64,000 bases of DNA. Origin: CAVUWL01 sp963700105 (GTDB lineage: Bacteria; Actinomycetota; Thermoleophilia; Solirubrobacterales; 70-9). Positions 20,227 to 29,181 of this stretch are shown one piece after another. Each line of letters begins with the position of its first letter. The stretch's first letter is position 1. The notes under the pieces were generated by a model. It was not told the DNA's origin. It did not search any database and was given only the letters and a program-made list of their open reading frames with translations. Where the stretch lies: contig CAVOWL010000004.1 in assembly GCA_963700105.1 (NCBI GenBank), positions 620,001 to 684,000 of the forward strand, in the 5' to 3' direction. The translations under genes were made by a program, and so were the position numbers.

Positions 20227-20322
20227 GGCGGCCGCGAGTTCGGTGCCCGCCAACTGCGCTGAGACTCAGAGTGCCGGCGAGCGGGGAAAATTCGGCCCAT
20301 CGGCAGCGCCGACCCCCAGGGC

Positions 20323-20375
20323 GCGGCGCGACCCCCGCCGTGCCTCGAAGTAAGCACAGCGGGGTCGTGCGCCGC
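20323..20375 (+). terminator. Long hairpin between convergent SRPBCC and GGDEF-EAL genes
   Basis: The arm at 20323-20343 and the arm at 20354-20375 pair over about 20 positions with two small bulges, closing a 10-base loop. T-rich bases follow on the plus strand. It is well placed to end the arsR/SRPBCC transcript and possibly to act from both sides. The rest of 20227-20574 holds no credible ORF. Confidence 0.55.
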
Positions 20376-20574
20376 TTCATAGTTCCTTCGGCACTCCGGG
20401 CCCCCAGCTTGAGAGCCTCCACTCACCTTTCAACAGAGCTTGCGAAATCTGCTCTCAGGACGGCTCTCAGCGAAACGGCGCAGGGATGAGTTGCGGCGAG
20501 CCCAGCCGGGCAGCGGCGCAAGATGGCGATTGAAATGGGCCAATCGCCAGGGCGCCGCTCAAATTCCTTCGCAA

Positions 20575-22494
20575 TCACTGACCGAGATTTGGCTGCAAAG
20601 GAGCGCTCTGCTCGGACAGCTGCGCGAAGGGTGGGTTGAGCTTATCCGCCCAATCCCGCAGAAATTCCTCGGTGGCGGCGACGTCGAGGGGACGGGCGAA
20701 GAGGAAACCCTGGCCGTTGTCGCAGGCCTCCCGGCGGAGCAGGGAAAGCTCATGGTGCTGCTCGATTCCCTCGGCAAAGGTCTCGATTGAGAGCGCCTTG
20801 CCAAGCTGAACGAGCGAGTGGATCAGCGTTTCGCCCTCCTGATTACTCCCGAGGCGTGAAATGAACGAGCGATCGATCTTCAGCGCATCGACCGGGAACC
20901 TCTGCAGGTGGGCAAGCGATGAGTATCCCGTCCCGAAATCATCGATCGCGATCTGCACGCCGAGCGCCTTGATCGCGGTCAGCCGCCGCGCGGTCTCCTC
21001 GATGTTTCGCATCAGGGCGGTCTCGGTGACCTCGATCGTCAGCGCCTCGGCCTCGAGGTCGCTCTCAGAAAGAGCAGCTTCGATATCAGCCATAATCTGA
21101 TCGGTGTCGAGCTGGCGTCCGGAGACGTTGACGGCCACCTTGATCGGGTAACCGGCCGCTCGCCACTGGGCTGCCTGCGCGCAGGCCTGATCCAAGACCC
21201 AGCGGCCGATCTCGGTGATCAGCCCTGACTCCTCGAGCAACGGGATGAAGTCATCTGGTTGAAGCACCCCGCGCTCGGAGTGATTCCAGCGGATCAGCGC
21301 CTCAACTCCGGTTGGACTCATGTCGCTGAGATCGATCGTCGGCTGGAAGGCGAGAACGAACTCGTCCTTGGCGAGCGCTTCGCGCAGGTCCATCTCAAGT
21401 TCCATGCGATTTTGGATGTAGTCCTGCATCCCGGTCTCAAAGACGACGTAGCGATGCTTGCCGTCCCACTTGGCCCGATACATCGCGATGTCGGCCTTTC
21501 GCAGCAGCTCCTCCGCCGATGTTCGCTCGCCGATCGCGATCCCGATGCTCGCCCTGACGCTGACCCGGGTCTGGCGATCGGCTCCAAGCTTAAACGGCGC
21601 TTTCAATGCTTCGAGCAGGCGCTCGGCGACGAGCTCGGGGCCCGCCGATAGCGAGAGCTCTTCTGAGATCACCACAAACTCATCACCGCCCAAGCGGCCC
21701 AGCGCATCGGCGTCGCGGATCACACCCTCAAGGCGTGAGGCGACCGCCTGCAGGAGTTCATCGCCGATCGTATGCCCGAGCGTGTCGTTTATGTCCTTGA
21801 AGTTGTCGAGGTCGATGAACAGAGCGGCGACTGGCGCCTGAGTGCGGCGCGAGCGAGCGAGGATCTGCTCGACCCGGTCGAGTATGAGGGTGCGATTGGG
21901 GAGGCCGGTCAAGGGGTCGTGCGTGGCCAGAAACGAGAGCTCCTCCTCGCGCCGGGCGAGCTCTTCGTCGGTGCGCTGGCGCTCGATCTCAAAACACTCA
22001 CACATCCGCAGCAGACTGAACTCGAGGCTCAGCTGCAAGATGTTTAGCGCAGCGGAGAGTGACCCGGGCGCACTATTGAGTTGCGTAGCCGCCTCCTCGA
22101 TCACCTCGACCATTGCATTTCTCCACCAAAAGCAACGCCAGGTCACCTCGTTGAGGGAGGCGGCGCGGTGAACAGCCAGCTCCCCAAAGATCTCCCAGGT
22201 TTCCCGGCCGGCCTCGATCGCGACCTCCATCCCCTCCCCGGCGATCCAGCGCGCGACCGCGATGGTCGAGTTGCGGCTGATCCGCTCGAAACTGTTTTGG
22301 ACCACGGCGTCGACGTCATGCTCAGGCCCCGCGGTGCGCTCGAGGGTCAGTTTGAGCACATCCTCGGCGCGTCCCTTGAGCTCCTCGCCGAGGCGCTTCA
22401 GATCCCCTTCGGGTTGCTCATGAACTGAAATGGGCGGGGACGGGATCATCGAACGATCCCCTGCTGAGCTGGACGGTTCGGCGCTCATCTCCAA
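20575..22494 (-). CDS. Diguanylate cyclase/phosphodiesterase (GGDEF-EAL)
   Basis: The 639-residue protein has a helical N-terminal region (about 30-190) without membrane segments, a GGDEF domain and an EAL domain. GGDEF is intact (269-273) with the inhibitory RxxD site (R260-D263). EAL is intact (398-400, in VEALIRW), with DDFGTGYSS near 518-526. Both cyclic-di-GMP synthesis and hydrolysis are possible from the motifs. The N-terminal region may be a sensor or dimerisation domain; I do not recognise it. The gene follows the truncated methyltransferase by 72 bases on the same strand. Confidence 0.92.
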   Translation of the reverse strand: MEMSAEPSSSAGDRSMIPSPPISVHEQPEGDLKRLGEELKGRAEDVLKLTLERTAGPEHDVDAVVQNSFERISRNSTIAVARWIAGEGMEVAIEAGRETWEIFGELAVHRAASLNEVTWRCFWWRNAMVEVIEEAATQLNSAPGSLSAALNILQLSLEFSLLRMCECFEIERQRTDEELARREEELSFLATHDPLTGLPNRTLILDRVEQILARSRRTQAPVAALFIDLDNFKDINDTLGHTIGDELLQAVASRLEGVIRDADALGRLGGDEFVVISEELSLSAGPELVAERLLEALKAPFKLGADRQTRVSVRASIGIAIGERTSAEELLRKADIAMYRAKWDGKHRYVVFETGMQDYIQNRMELEMDLREALAKDEFVLAFQPTIDLSDMSPTGVEALIRWNHSERGVLQPDDFIPLLEESGLITEIGRWVLDQACAQAAQWRAAGYPIKVAVNVSGRQLDTDQIMADIEAALSESDLEAEALTIEVTETALMRNIEETARRLTAIKALGVQIAIDDFGTGYSSLAHLQRFPVDALKIDRSFISRLGSNQEGETLIHSLVQLGKALSIETFAEGIEQHHELSLLRREACDNGQGFLFARPLDVAATEEFLRDWADKLNPPFAQLSEQSAPLQPNLGQ

Positions 22495-22566
22495 GCAGCA
22501 ATCGACGAGCGAGGTAGCGAGCTTTAGGGCTGGGCGGCTAAATTCGAACCTCCGGTGAGATGGCGC

Positions 22567-23097
22567 TCAGCGCAGTTGGCGCATCCGCCAGCCCTGCACG
22601 AAGCTGAAGCCGACCAATGCCGAATCGTCTATCCCCTCGCGATGAATGACCGTGTAGTAGGGGCTGCGCCGCGGCGCGCTTCCCGACCTTCGGTAAAAGA
22701 ATGTGTAGTGGCGCATCGGTCCGGAGTTCGCCTTCCACCACACCATCTGGTTGCCGGGGTCGCGCTGGCTGAAGAGTTCATCGAGGACGAGCCTGACGTA
22801 GACGCCGACTCCCTCATCGCAAACCAGGAACATCGATCCGGTCGGTTTGAGAACCCGGTGCAGATCTTCCAGCGGACCCAGAATCCAGCCTAGGTAACTC
22901 CTGACCTCACCGTTCCAGGGATCTTCAGGGGATTGCGTGCCGGCTCCTGCCGACCAGCTCCCCTCGTGCAGCCAGCTGGCAAAAGCGGGCGGATCCAGAT
23001 AAACGAGATCGACGCATTCATCGGGCATGTTGCCGAGCAAGCGAAGGTCCTCTTCACCGTAACTTGGACTCGATTCGTGCTCAGCCGCTGCCACCAC
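22567..23097 (-). pseudogene. Truncated N4/N6 DNA methyltransferase fragment
   Basis: The 176 residues resemble the N-terminal half of beta-class N4/N6 DNA methyltransferases: LLGNMPDECVDLVYLDPP (motif IV region) and GSMFLVCDEGVGVYVRLVLDELF. The frame then stops, lacking the target-recognition region and the C-terminal FxGxGT AdoMet motif. Catalytic motif IV is D35-P-P-A38 instead of DPP(Y/F), so the aromatic residue is missing. Length is under half that of usual family members. A decayed or catalytically dead remnant is most likely; a repurposed small protein cannot be excluded. No restriction enzyme is nearby. Confidence 0.6.
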
Positions 23098-23291
23098 CGC
23101 GGAATTCGGCTGTCGGTTTGGGTCCGCTTAACACTGCAAGAGATTTTGCCCATCTGGTGGGCTTGGTATCTGCCCCTCAGCGGCTGCGACGGACAATCGT
23201 CCAGCGCACTTTCCAGGCCGATATCCCGGCCCAGATCAATTAGCCTGTCTTTTCTAAAGGGTGGGCGCGAGGCGCCGATGACAGTTGGGAA

Positions 23292-24656
23292 TTGAACCGA
23301 TCGGCAAAAAGTCGGGAGTTCCTCGGTGGCCCGGGACGCTCGGAGGCGCGAGCCGTGGGAGCCCTGCTGCTGGCGGCTTCTGGACTGGTGGTCCTCTCCC
23401 TCATTCTTCCCCATCCCAGCGGAGGCAACACCTCGGCCCAGCTGGCGATCGCTTCTGGGATGTTCTTCGTCGGAGCGCTCGGTTGGGGCTTTGCCCGCCG
23501 CGTTCCGATCGGGCTAACCCACCTGATCCTCGCGAGCACCGCGGCGCTCACCTGCCTGCTTATCTTTGAGAGTGGAGTGGCCGCCGGCCAATACGGGGCG
23601 ATTTTTGTCTGGGCGATGCTGATCTGCGGCTATTACTTTCCGCGCAGGGTGGCCGGCGCCCAGCTTTGCTGGCTACTGGGCGTCTATGCGGTGACCCTGG
23701 TTGCGGTCAATAGCACTGCCGGGTATTCGCCATTGAGTCGCTGGCTCTTCGCCGCGGTCTTGCTCTCAGTTGTGACTTTGCTGACCGGCTCGATCGTTGC
23801 TCATCGTGCCGGGGCCCACCGGCGGGCGCGGCGTTTCTTCGATCTATCTCACGACATGCTCTGCACGGCGAACATGGAGGGGTACTTCGTCGAGCTGAAC
23901 TCCGCCTGGCAGCACAGCCTTGGCTACACCGATGAGGAGCTACGCGCCGCCCCATTTGTGAACCTCGTTCACCCCGACGACCGCGAGCGAACCGAGGCGG
24001 AGGCCGCAGGCTTGCTTGGGGGGCGCGAGACGATCGGTTTCGAGAACCGCTTCCTGGCCAAGGACGGCTCATGGCACTGGCTGCGCTGGAGCTCGACCCT
24101 GGCCCCGGATGAGTCACTCATCTATGCCCGGGCAACGGACGTGACCGAGCTAAAGCGGGTTGAGTCCGAACGCGAGGACCTGCTGATCGAAGTGGAGCTC
24201 CTGGCTCGCAGCGACCCGCTGACAGGCCTGCCGAACCGTCGAGCGCTGAGCGAGCAACTCCCGCGCGAGATGGCCAGGGCCCGCCGCGGTGAAACCCCCC
24301 TATGCCTGGCGATCATCGATCTGGACCACTTCAAGGCCTTTAACGACGGCCAGGGCCACCTCGCCGGTGACGCCGTCCTTCGCGCCTGTGCAGTCGCCTG
24401 GGACTCCAATCTACGAGGAGAAGACACGATCGTTCGCTACGGCGGAGAGGAGTTTCTGCTGGTGCTCCCAAACTGCACGCTGTCAGACGCCACGGTGATC
24501 GTCGAGCGTCTTCGAAACGCGACCCCAGGCGAACAGACATGCTCAGCCGGTATTGCCTGTTGGGATTTAGCTGAGGGGATCGATGAGCTGCTCGAACGTG
24601 CGGACATGGCTCTCTACAGGGCAAAGCGCGAGGGGCGCGATCGCATCAGCTGCTGA
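23292..24656 (+). CDS. Membrane PAS-GGDEF diguanylate cyclase
   Basis: The 454-residue protein has about six hydrophobic segments (20-170), a PAS fold (about 183-290; HDMLCTANMEGYFVELNSAW), and a C-terminal GGDEF domain. The active motif is GGEEF (384-388) with an RxxD inhibitory site (R375-D378). It should make cyclic-di-GMP in response to a signal read by the membrane or PAS part. The start is a TTG at 23292 with only a weak upstream GGGA; an ATG 13 bases earlier is out of frame and terminates at once. It is divergent from the methyltransferase remnant. Confidence 0.9.
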   Translation: MNRSAKSREFLGGPGRSEARAVGALLLAASGLVVLSLILPHPSGGNTSAQLAIASGMFFVGALGWGFARRVPIGLTHLILASTAALTCLLIFESGVAAGQYGAIFVWAMLICGYYFPRRVAGAQLCWLLGVYAVTLVAVNSTAGYSPLSRWLFAAVLLSVVTLLTGSIVAHRAGAHRRARRFFDLSHDMLCTANMEGYFVELNSAWQHSLGYTDEELRAAPFVNLVHPDDRERTEAEAAGLLGGRETIGFENRFLAKDGSWHWLRWSSTLAPDESLIYARATDVTELKRVESEREDLLIEVELLARSDPLTGLPNRRALSEQLPREMARARRGETPLCLAIIDLDHFKAFNDGQGHLAGDAVLRACAVAWDSNLRGEDTIVRYGGEEFLLVLPNCTLSDATVIVERLRNATPGEQTCSAGIACWDLAEGIDELLERADMALYRAKREGRDRISC

Positions 24657-24805
24657 GCGAAGTTCCCCGGCCCAGCTTGATCGGCCCCGACACCTCTCCG
24701 GCTTCGGTCAAGTCCTCACCGAGTTCGCGGCTGCTCTTGATGCCGATAGGCCCGCTGGCGAGCGGGGATTTGCGTCCTCTGAGCTTGGCGGCGGCGGCGT
24801 TTAGC

Positions 24806-25750
24806 TCAGGTGCTGCCGAGCTGCACGAGCACGAAAACCAGATAAAGGAGAACCAAGAGTCCACCACCCCCCCGACCGAGTCCGCGCCGTGAAGCCAGCA
24901 GTAAAAGCGCCGTCAGGGTCATCATCACCAACCAGGCAAGGTCGAAGCGAATGAGCCCCGTAGCGGGCTCAAGACCGATCAAAAGGGCCGGGAGCATCAC
25001 CCCGCCAAGCAGGTTGATCGTATTGCTATTGAGGCTCTCGCTGACCAGGGCAGCGCCGCGATGGCTGCTGGCGAGCCGAACCGCCGTGTAGGCGTTTGGA
25101 ATGCTTGTCAGGATCGCCAGGATCAGGACCCCAACCAAGGCGCTGGGGAGCTGCCACCGATCGGCCAGATTGAGCGCCGAGCGCACCATGCCCTCGCTGC
25201 CCGCGACGATCAGCGCTACGGCCAAAAGGATGGTCGAGGTAAGGCGCCAGAGCGGAGTCTCGCGGAATCGGTGCTCGTCTCCCCCACCGAGGGGCTGAGG
25301 CCCCCGCGGACGCCGGCTCAGGAGGATCAGATAGGGGACCAAGACCGCACCGAGACCAAGCAGACCGAGCGCCGGCGCGAGGCGCTCGAAAATGATGCCA
25401 GCCGCCAAAACGACGGCGAGCAGGGCGACAACGCCCTCGATGACCAAGGCGCGGCGTCCGATCCGAACCGTGCCGGCCACGAGAGCGCCGAGGCCAATCA
25501 TCGCCGCCAGATTGAAGGCATTGGAGCCAAGAACGATGCCAAGGCTGACGCTTTTTGCCCCCCTTGCCAGCGCGATCAGCGCCGAGGAGATCTCGGGGGC
25601 ATCCGCGGCAAGGGCGGTAAGAAGACCGACCAGCGCCTCCGGCAGGCCGAGTCGCGGGGCGAGATGATCCAGCCGGTTCGCAAAGGAGCTCGCCGCTCCC
25701 AGGGTCAGGAACAGCGAGAAAACAAAGACCGCAATCGCGAAGATCGGCAT
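24806..25750 (-). CDS. CaCA family sodium/calcium exchanger-like protein
   Basis: The 314-residue protein has about ten membrane helices in two homologous halves. The alpha-1 repeat is TALAADAPEISSALIALARG...LGSNAFNL and the alpha-2 repeat is LTSIPNAYTAVRLA...SLNSNTINLLGG. These acidic and Asn-containing repeats define the cation/Ca2+ exchanger superfamily (YrbG-like). The second alpha repeat has SIPNAYT where many members have S(L/T)PE, so a normally acidic residue is Asn and ion selectivity may differ. It is monocistronic, tail to tail with the PAS-GGDEF gene. Confidence 0.8.
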   Translation of the reverse strand: MPIFAIAVFVFSLFLTLGAASSFANRLDHLAPRLGLPEALVGLLTALAADAPEISSALIALARGAKSVSLGIVLGSNAFNLAAMIGLGALVAGTVRIGRRALVIEGVVALLAVVLAAGIIFERLAPALGLLGLGAVLVPYLILLSRRPRGPQPLGGGDEHRFRETPLWRLTSTILLAVALIVAGSEGMVRSALNLADRWQLPSALVGVLILAILTSIPNAYTAVRLASSHRGAALVSESLNSNTINLLGGVMLPALLIGLEPATGLIRFDLAWLVMMTLTALLLLASRRGLGRGGGGLLVLLYLVFVLVQLGST

Positions 25751-26004
25751 TGGGAAATCCTGGGTCGACGACGTGGTGCCGACCAGACTTCCCGGCTCAC
25801 CTCGCCCTAGCCTATCCCCGATCCTGCTCGGCTGCCTGCGGGGCCCCCGCCCCCCCGGGGGGCCGCGATCTCCCTGCCGCTTTGGCCCAGCCTGCCCGGG
25901 GGGTTAGGCGAAGCCTCTCCAGTGCGCTCAGCGACTCGGCTCCTTCGGGCCGAGCCCATCCGATTTAGAGATGGCTTAATGGCCCGCTTATAACCTCCGC
26001 GGCA

Positions 26005-26682
26005 GTGAATTCTGAGGACGCAGCGGCCACGCGGCAAACTGGAGTGGACTGGCGTCGAGCCGAGTTTGTGCTCACGCTGCTCGGGTTCCTCGGCTTCTTA
26101 ACGCTGGGGATCCGGATCACCACGATATATGGCGGCCTGCCCGCACATCCCCTGTTCGTCCACGTGCCGGTGATCCTGATCCCGGTCACGGTCATTGCCG
26201 CGATCGTCTTCGTCTTGAAGCAGGAGTGGTTCTGGCGCTACGGAGTAGCGCTCTGCGTGGTGTCGATCGTCGCGATGAGCTCGGTGTTTTTGACCATGCA
26301 GGCCGGGGCCGCCCTGCGCGGAGCCCTCAACCTGCAAGGACCCGCCGCCAGCCTGATCGCTCAGCATTCCCACGCCGCGCACATCCTCGCGATCATCTAC
26401 GTGGTTTTCACCGCGACCTTGATCATCACCTTTGCCTCCCAGCGCATCTCCGGTGGCATGCCGACCGGGCTCCGTATTTTGGACCGACTGCTCTCACCGA
26501 AGTCGATCAACACAGCGCTTCGGACGGTCCTCGTTGTGCTCTCATTGGGCGCGGGCTACATGGTCTTTAGGACCGGCGATCTCGGCGCGAAGGCGGTCTG
26601 GGCGGGACGGCTGCAGGCCGCAAGCGCCGCTCGCGGCGGCGCTCCCGGAATCCCGCCACCAGGCGGGCCCGGCGCTCCCTAA
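26005..26682 (+). CDS. DUF2231-like membrane protein
   Basis: The 225-residue protein starts at GTG 26005. Four hydrophobic segments are visible, and GLPAHPLFVHVPVILIP after the first resembles the signature loop of DUF2231 membrane proteins (often HP.(L/F).V..P). A Gly/Pro/Ala-rich C-terminus follows the last helix. DUF2231 proteins are uncharacterised; some are near heme or redox genes. Nothing in the immediate neighbourhood clarifies the role. Confidence 0.7.
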   Translation: MNSEDAAATRQTGVDWRRAEFVLTLLGFLGFLTLGIRITTIYGGLPAHPLFVHVPVILIPVTVIAAIVFVLKQEWFWRYGVALCVVSIVAMSSVFLTMQAGAALRGALNLQGPAASLIAQHSHAAHILAIIYVVFTATLIITFASQRISGGMPTGLRILDRLLSPKSINTALRTVLVVLSLGAGYMVFRTGDLGAKAVWAGRLQAASAARGGAPGIPPPGGPGAP

Positions 26683-26925
26683 CTTGAGCCGCTCAGCGAA
26701 GGACAAAGAATCCAGACCCCGTGCTCGAGGCTCCTCCCTGCCCCGGCGCCGAGGCACCCAACGCTTGAGCGCATCGGCGGCTGATCGTCTGCCCGTCGCC
26801 GAATCGCTCTATAGCCGCGGATCGATGTGGGAGGCGCGACGGACGGCGGAGCTGTTGCCGAGCGCCTCGGCAGGCCGTGCGACCGCGAGCCCAGCGTCTC
26901 GGCAGCCGGGTCAAGGCCCCGATCA

Positions 26926-27873
26926 TCACTCGCTCAGATCAACGGCGGTGCCCTCCTGCCAGGGGCGCCGGTCGAGCGCATCAACAAAGGCCGGGGCCTC
27001 TCCCCGATCGATCGCAACCAGGTAGGAACGCATCGCCCGAATCGCCCTTGGCGCCACCGTGCTCGAGAGGTAGGCGCTTTGCTCGATACGCAGTCCATCC
27101 TCGATCGGCAGCGATCCTCCCTCATAGACCGCCCGCTTTGCCAGGGCGATCGTCTGCGGAGCGCGACGGGCGAGTCGCTCCGCGATCGCCCAAGTCTGAT
27201 CCAGCAGGGACTGGGCCGAAACCACGCGGTGGACCAGGCCGATCTCCGCCGCTTCAGCCGGACCGTGCAGGCTCCCCTCGAGGATCATCTCGATTGCCCG
27301 AGCCTCCCCGAGCATCCGCGAGAGGCGCTGGGTGGAGCCCCCACCGGGGATAAGCCCGAGGAGGATCTCTGGCTGCCCGATCGGTCCGCCCGCAGAGGAG
27401 ATGACGCGCAGGTCGCAGGCGAGCGCCAGCTCGCATCCTCCGCCAGTGGCCGCGCCGTTGATTGCGGCAATAAACACCGCCCGTGCCCTGCCCATGCGGC
27501 GGAAGACATCGTGGATAAAGAGCAGCTCCAAGACTCCGGATGCCGGCGTCCGGCCCAAGATGGTGCCGGCACCCGGGGCGCGACGGAGGGCGCCGATAGC
27601 GCGCAGGCCCCAGGACGCCACCAAGGGGCTCAGCGGACGCCCCCCGAAGCGTTCTGAGCCGGCGAGGATCTCGCCGACGTCATAGTGGGTGATGAACGCG
27701 CCCGGGCGAGCGCCGGTGAGGATCACTGCGCCTACGCCTGGGTCTGAATCGGCGCGACGAACGAGCCGATCGAGCTCGGCCACCATCGCGGCGGTCATGA
27801 AGTTGTGGGGCGGGTTATCGATTCGGGCCAACAGCACCCGCCCACGTTGCTCGATCTCGACCATCGTGCTCAC
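26926..27873 (-). CDS. Enoyl-CoA hydratase/isomerase family protein
   Basis: The 315-residue crotonase-fold protein has INGAATGGGCELALACD (oxyanion hole) and QPEILLGLIPGGGSTQRL. Both catalytic glutamates expected from rat hydratase are present (Glu169 in QPE and Glu195 in AIEMI), so syn-hydration of enoyl-CoA is plausible. It is longer than the usual 260 residues because of an insertion around 70-125. The acyl substrate is unknown. It is followed upstream on the same strand by the nitroreductase gene 9 bases away, which suggests cotranscription. Confidence 0.85.
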   Translation of the reverse strand: MSTMVEIEQRGRVLLARIDNPPHNFMTAAMVAELDRLVRRADSDPGVGAVILTGARPGAFITHYDVGEILAGSERFGGRPLSPLVASWGLRAIGALRRAPGAGTILGRTPASGVLELLFIHDVFRRMGRARAVFIAAINGAATGGGCELALACDLRVISSAGGPIGQPEILLGLIPGGGSTQRLSRMLGEARAIEMILEGSLHGPAEAAEIGLVHRVVSAQSLLDQTWAIAERLARRAPQTIALAKRAVYEGGSLPIEDGLRIEQSAYLSSTVAPRAIRAMRSYLVAIDRGEAPAFVDALDRRPWQEGTAVDLSE

Positions 27874-27882
27874 CGATCGGAG

Positions 27883-28683
27883 CTACCAGCGATCGTGGTG
27901 AGTCGATTCGGCGCTCGGCCGTCGTCTAACCGCGCCGAACCTACCCAGAGGCCAGCCAACCGGCACTAGGGCGTAGGTCTTTACCCGGCGCGGTATGCCG
28001 AGGGCCCGCTTGAACTCCTCCTCCAAGGCTAGATGCAAGGTCGTGATCGTTGCTGCAAGACCCAGCGCCCGCGCGGTCAGCAGCAGGTTCTGGACCCCCG
28101 GATACACGCTGGCCGCCTCGCTCATCTCCCCAGCACGCCTGGCGTGGCGCGAAAAGGCGAGAGCGTCGCGGGGGCTGAGGCGAAGAATCGCAGCAACCAT
28201 CTGGCGCCACTCTCGCCTCAATCCTTGCCGCTGCTCGGTCGAATCATGGCAAGCGATGATCAGCGCAGGCGATTCTGCGAAGTGCTGGGCCTGAAAGGCG
28301 ACCGCTCGATTGAGCTGCGCCTGTCGGTCGATGCTCATCGTCGTCAAGCGCAGACGAGCGAACGTATCTCGGTAAAGACGGTAGGTCCTGCCCCAGAGCG
28401 GGGCCAGGCGCTCGATCCTCGAGCGATCGGTAATCACCACCCAGCTGCAACCCTGGGCGTTACCGGCGCTCGGGGCCCAGGACGCGGCTTCGACCAGTTT
28501 CTCCAGGTGCTCAGCTGGCACTGGGTCAGGCTTCAGGCGTCTCATCGCCCGCATCGTTTTCATCACCGGATGAAGCGGAGCGTCTAGGCCAAAGTCCAGG
28601 TTGCCCTCAAGCAGGCGGCTCTCCGGGCTGGGCGTCCCCAGATCTTCGCTCCCGCATGGGCCGGCGGGTTGAACATCGTCCAT
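27883..28683 (-). CDS. Nitroreductase family protein
   Basis: From the ATG at 28683 the protein is 266 residues. AAAGGGGG upstream gives a good ribosome binding site, and the longer frame to 28836 would run through the promoter. MKTMRAMRRLKPDPVPAEHLEKLVEAASWAPSAGNAQ and the C-terminal GLAATITTLHLALEEEFKRALGIP are typical of FMN-dependent nitroreductases. Such enzymes reduce nitro groups, quinones or enones with NAD(P)H. DUF-type F420 relatives exist, but the sequence looks like the flavin nitroreductase family. It heads a transcript that probably includes the crotonase gene. Confidence 0.85.
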   Translation of the reverse strand: MDDVQPAGPCGSEDLGTPSPESRLLEGNLDFGLDAPLHPVMKTMRAMRRLKPDPVPAEHLEKLVEAASWAPSAGNAQGCSWVVITDRSRIERLAPLWGRTYRLYRDTFARLRLTTMSIDRQAQLNRAVAFQAQHFAESPALIIACHDSTEQRQGLRREWRQMVAAILRLSPRDALAFSRHARRAGEMSEAASVYPGVQNLLLTARALGLAATITTLHLALEEEFKRALGIPRRVKTYALVPVGWPLGRFGAVRRRPSAESTHHDRW

Positions 28684-28699
28684 ATGCGTGACCCCCTTT

Positions 28700-28750
28700 G
28701 ACTTCGATTCAACTAACCTAGTAATGATTAGGTTAATTGGAGTCAACCTA
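28700..28750 (-). promoter_or_regulatory. Promoter and operator-like inverted repeat of the nitroreductase gene
   Basis: Reading the minus strand, TTGACT (28746-28741) is followed after 17 bases by TACTAG, a plausible promoter. A perfect 7-base inverted repeat TAACCTA/TAGGTTA (28714-28720 and 28729-28735, 8-base spacer) covers the -10 region. A third half-site CAACCTA lies at 28744-28750 over the -35. The layout suits a dimeric repressor such as a MarR or TetR protein (inference); none is encoded next door. Confidence 0.55.
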
Positions 28751-29181
28751 CCGCGAGGCAATTGGGCTGTCAAGGTGAACTCGGCCGGGGGGCCGCGAAG
28801 CGCAGAAAGACCCGGAGGGCCCCTGGTCGACTTCATACCTCGGGGGCGCCGCTGGCTCGCTTTGGGCTAGATCAAATCCGACCCGCCTGCACCGAGTCGG
28901 GAACAAGATCGACGCCACGGGCAAGGGCCATTGCCGCGCCGCGACAATTCAAACCGGGCGGCGACGCCGGGGACCCTGACCAACCCAGCGACGAGGTTTG
29001 ACGACTCGGGGGCCAGATGACTCACGAAGTGCGGCATTGGGGGAACTTCGCGCCGCGGCTGGGGGTAAGGGTGGCTCTGCGCCAGGCAGTCAAGTTCATG
29101 GAGGGTTGCCTATCTTTTGTCGGGCCAGCGAGAGTTGCAGCGGCCCCAATCCATCTCCCGCGCCGCCAGCATGAAGGAGCC
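28751..29181. other. Intergenic region upstream of nitroreductase
   Basis: About 430 bases lie between the nitroreductase promoter and the end of the CYTH-CHAD gene (both minus strand). Frames here lack ribosome binding sites. I see no repeat, tRNA or hairpin of note. Confidence 0.3.

Noticed and set aside
22567..23097. Intact restriction-modification or defence system
   Set aside because: No restriction enzyme or specificity subunit is adjacent, and the methyltransferase lacks half its length and the DPPY aromatic residue.
23281..23300. T-arm-like GGTTCAATTCCC on the minus strand
   Set aside because: Only the loop text matches; the T-stem does not pair and no anticodon arm is found, and it lies at the start of a gene.
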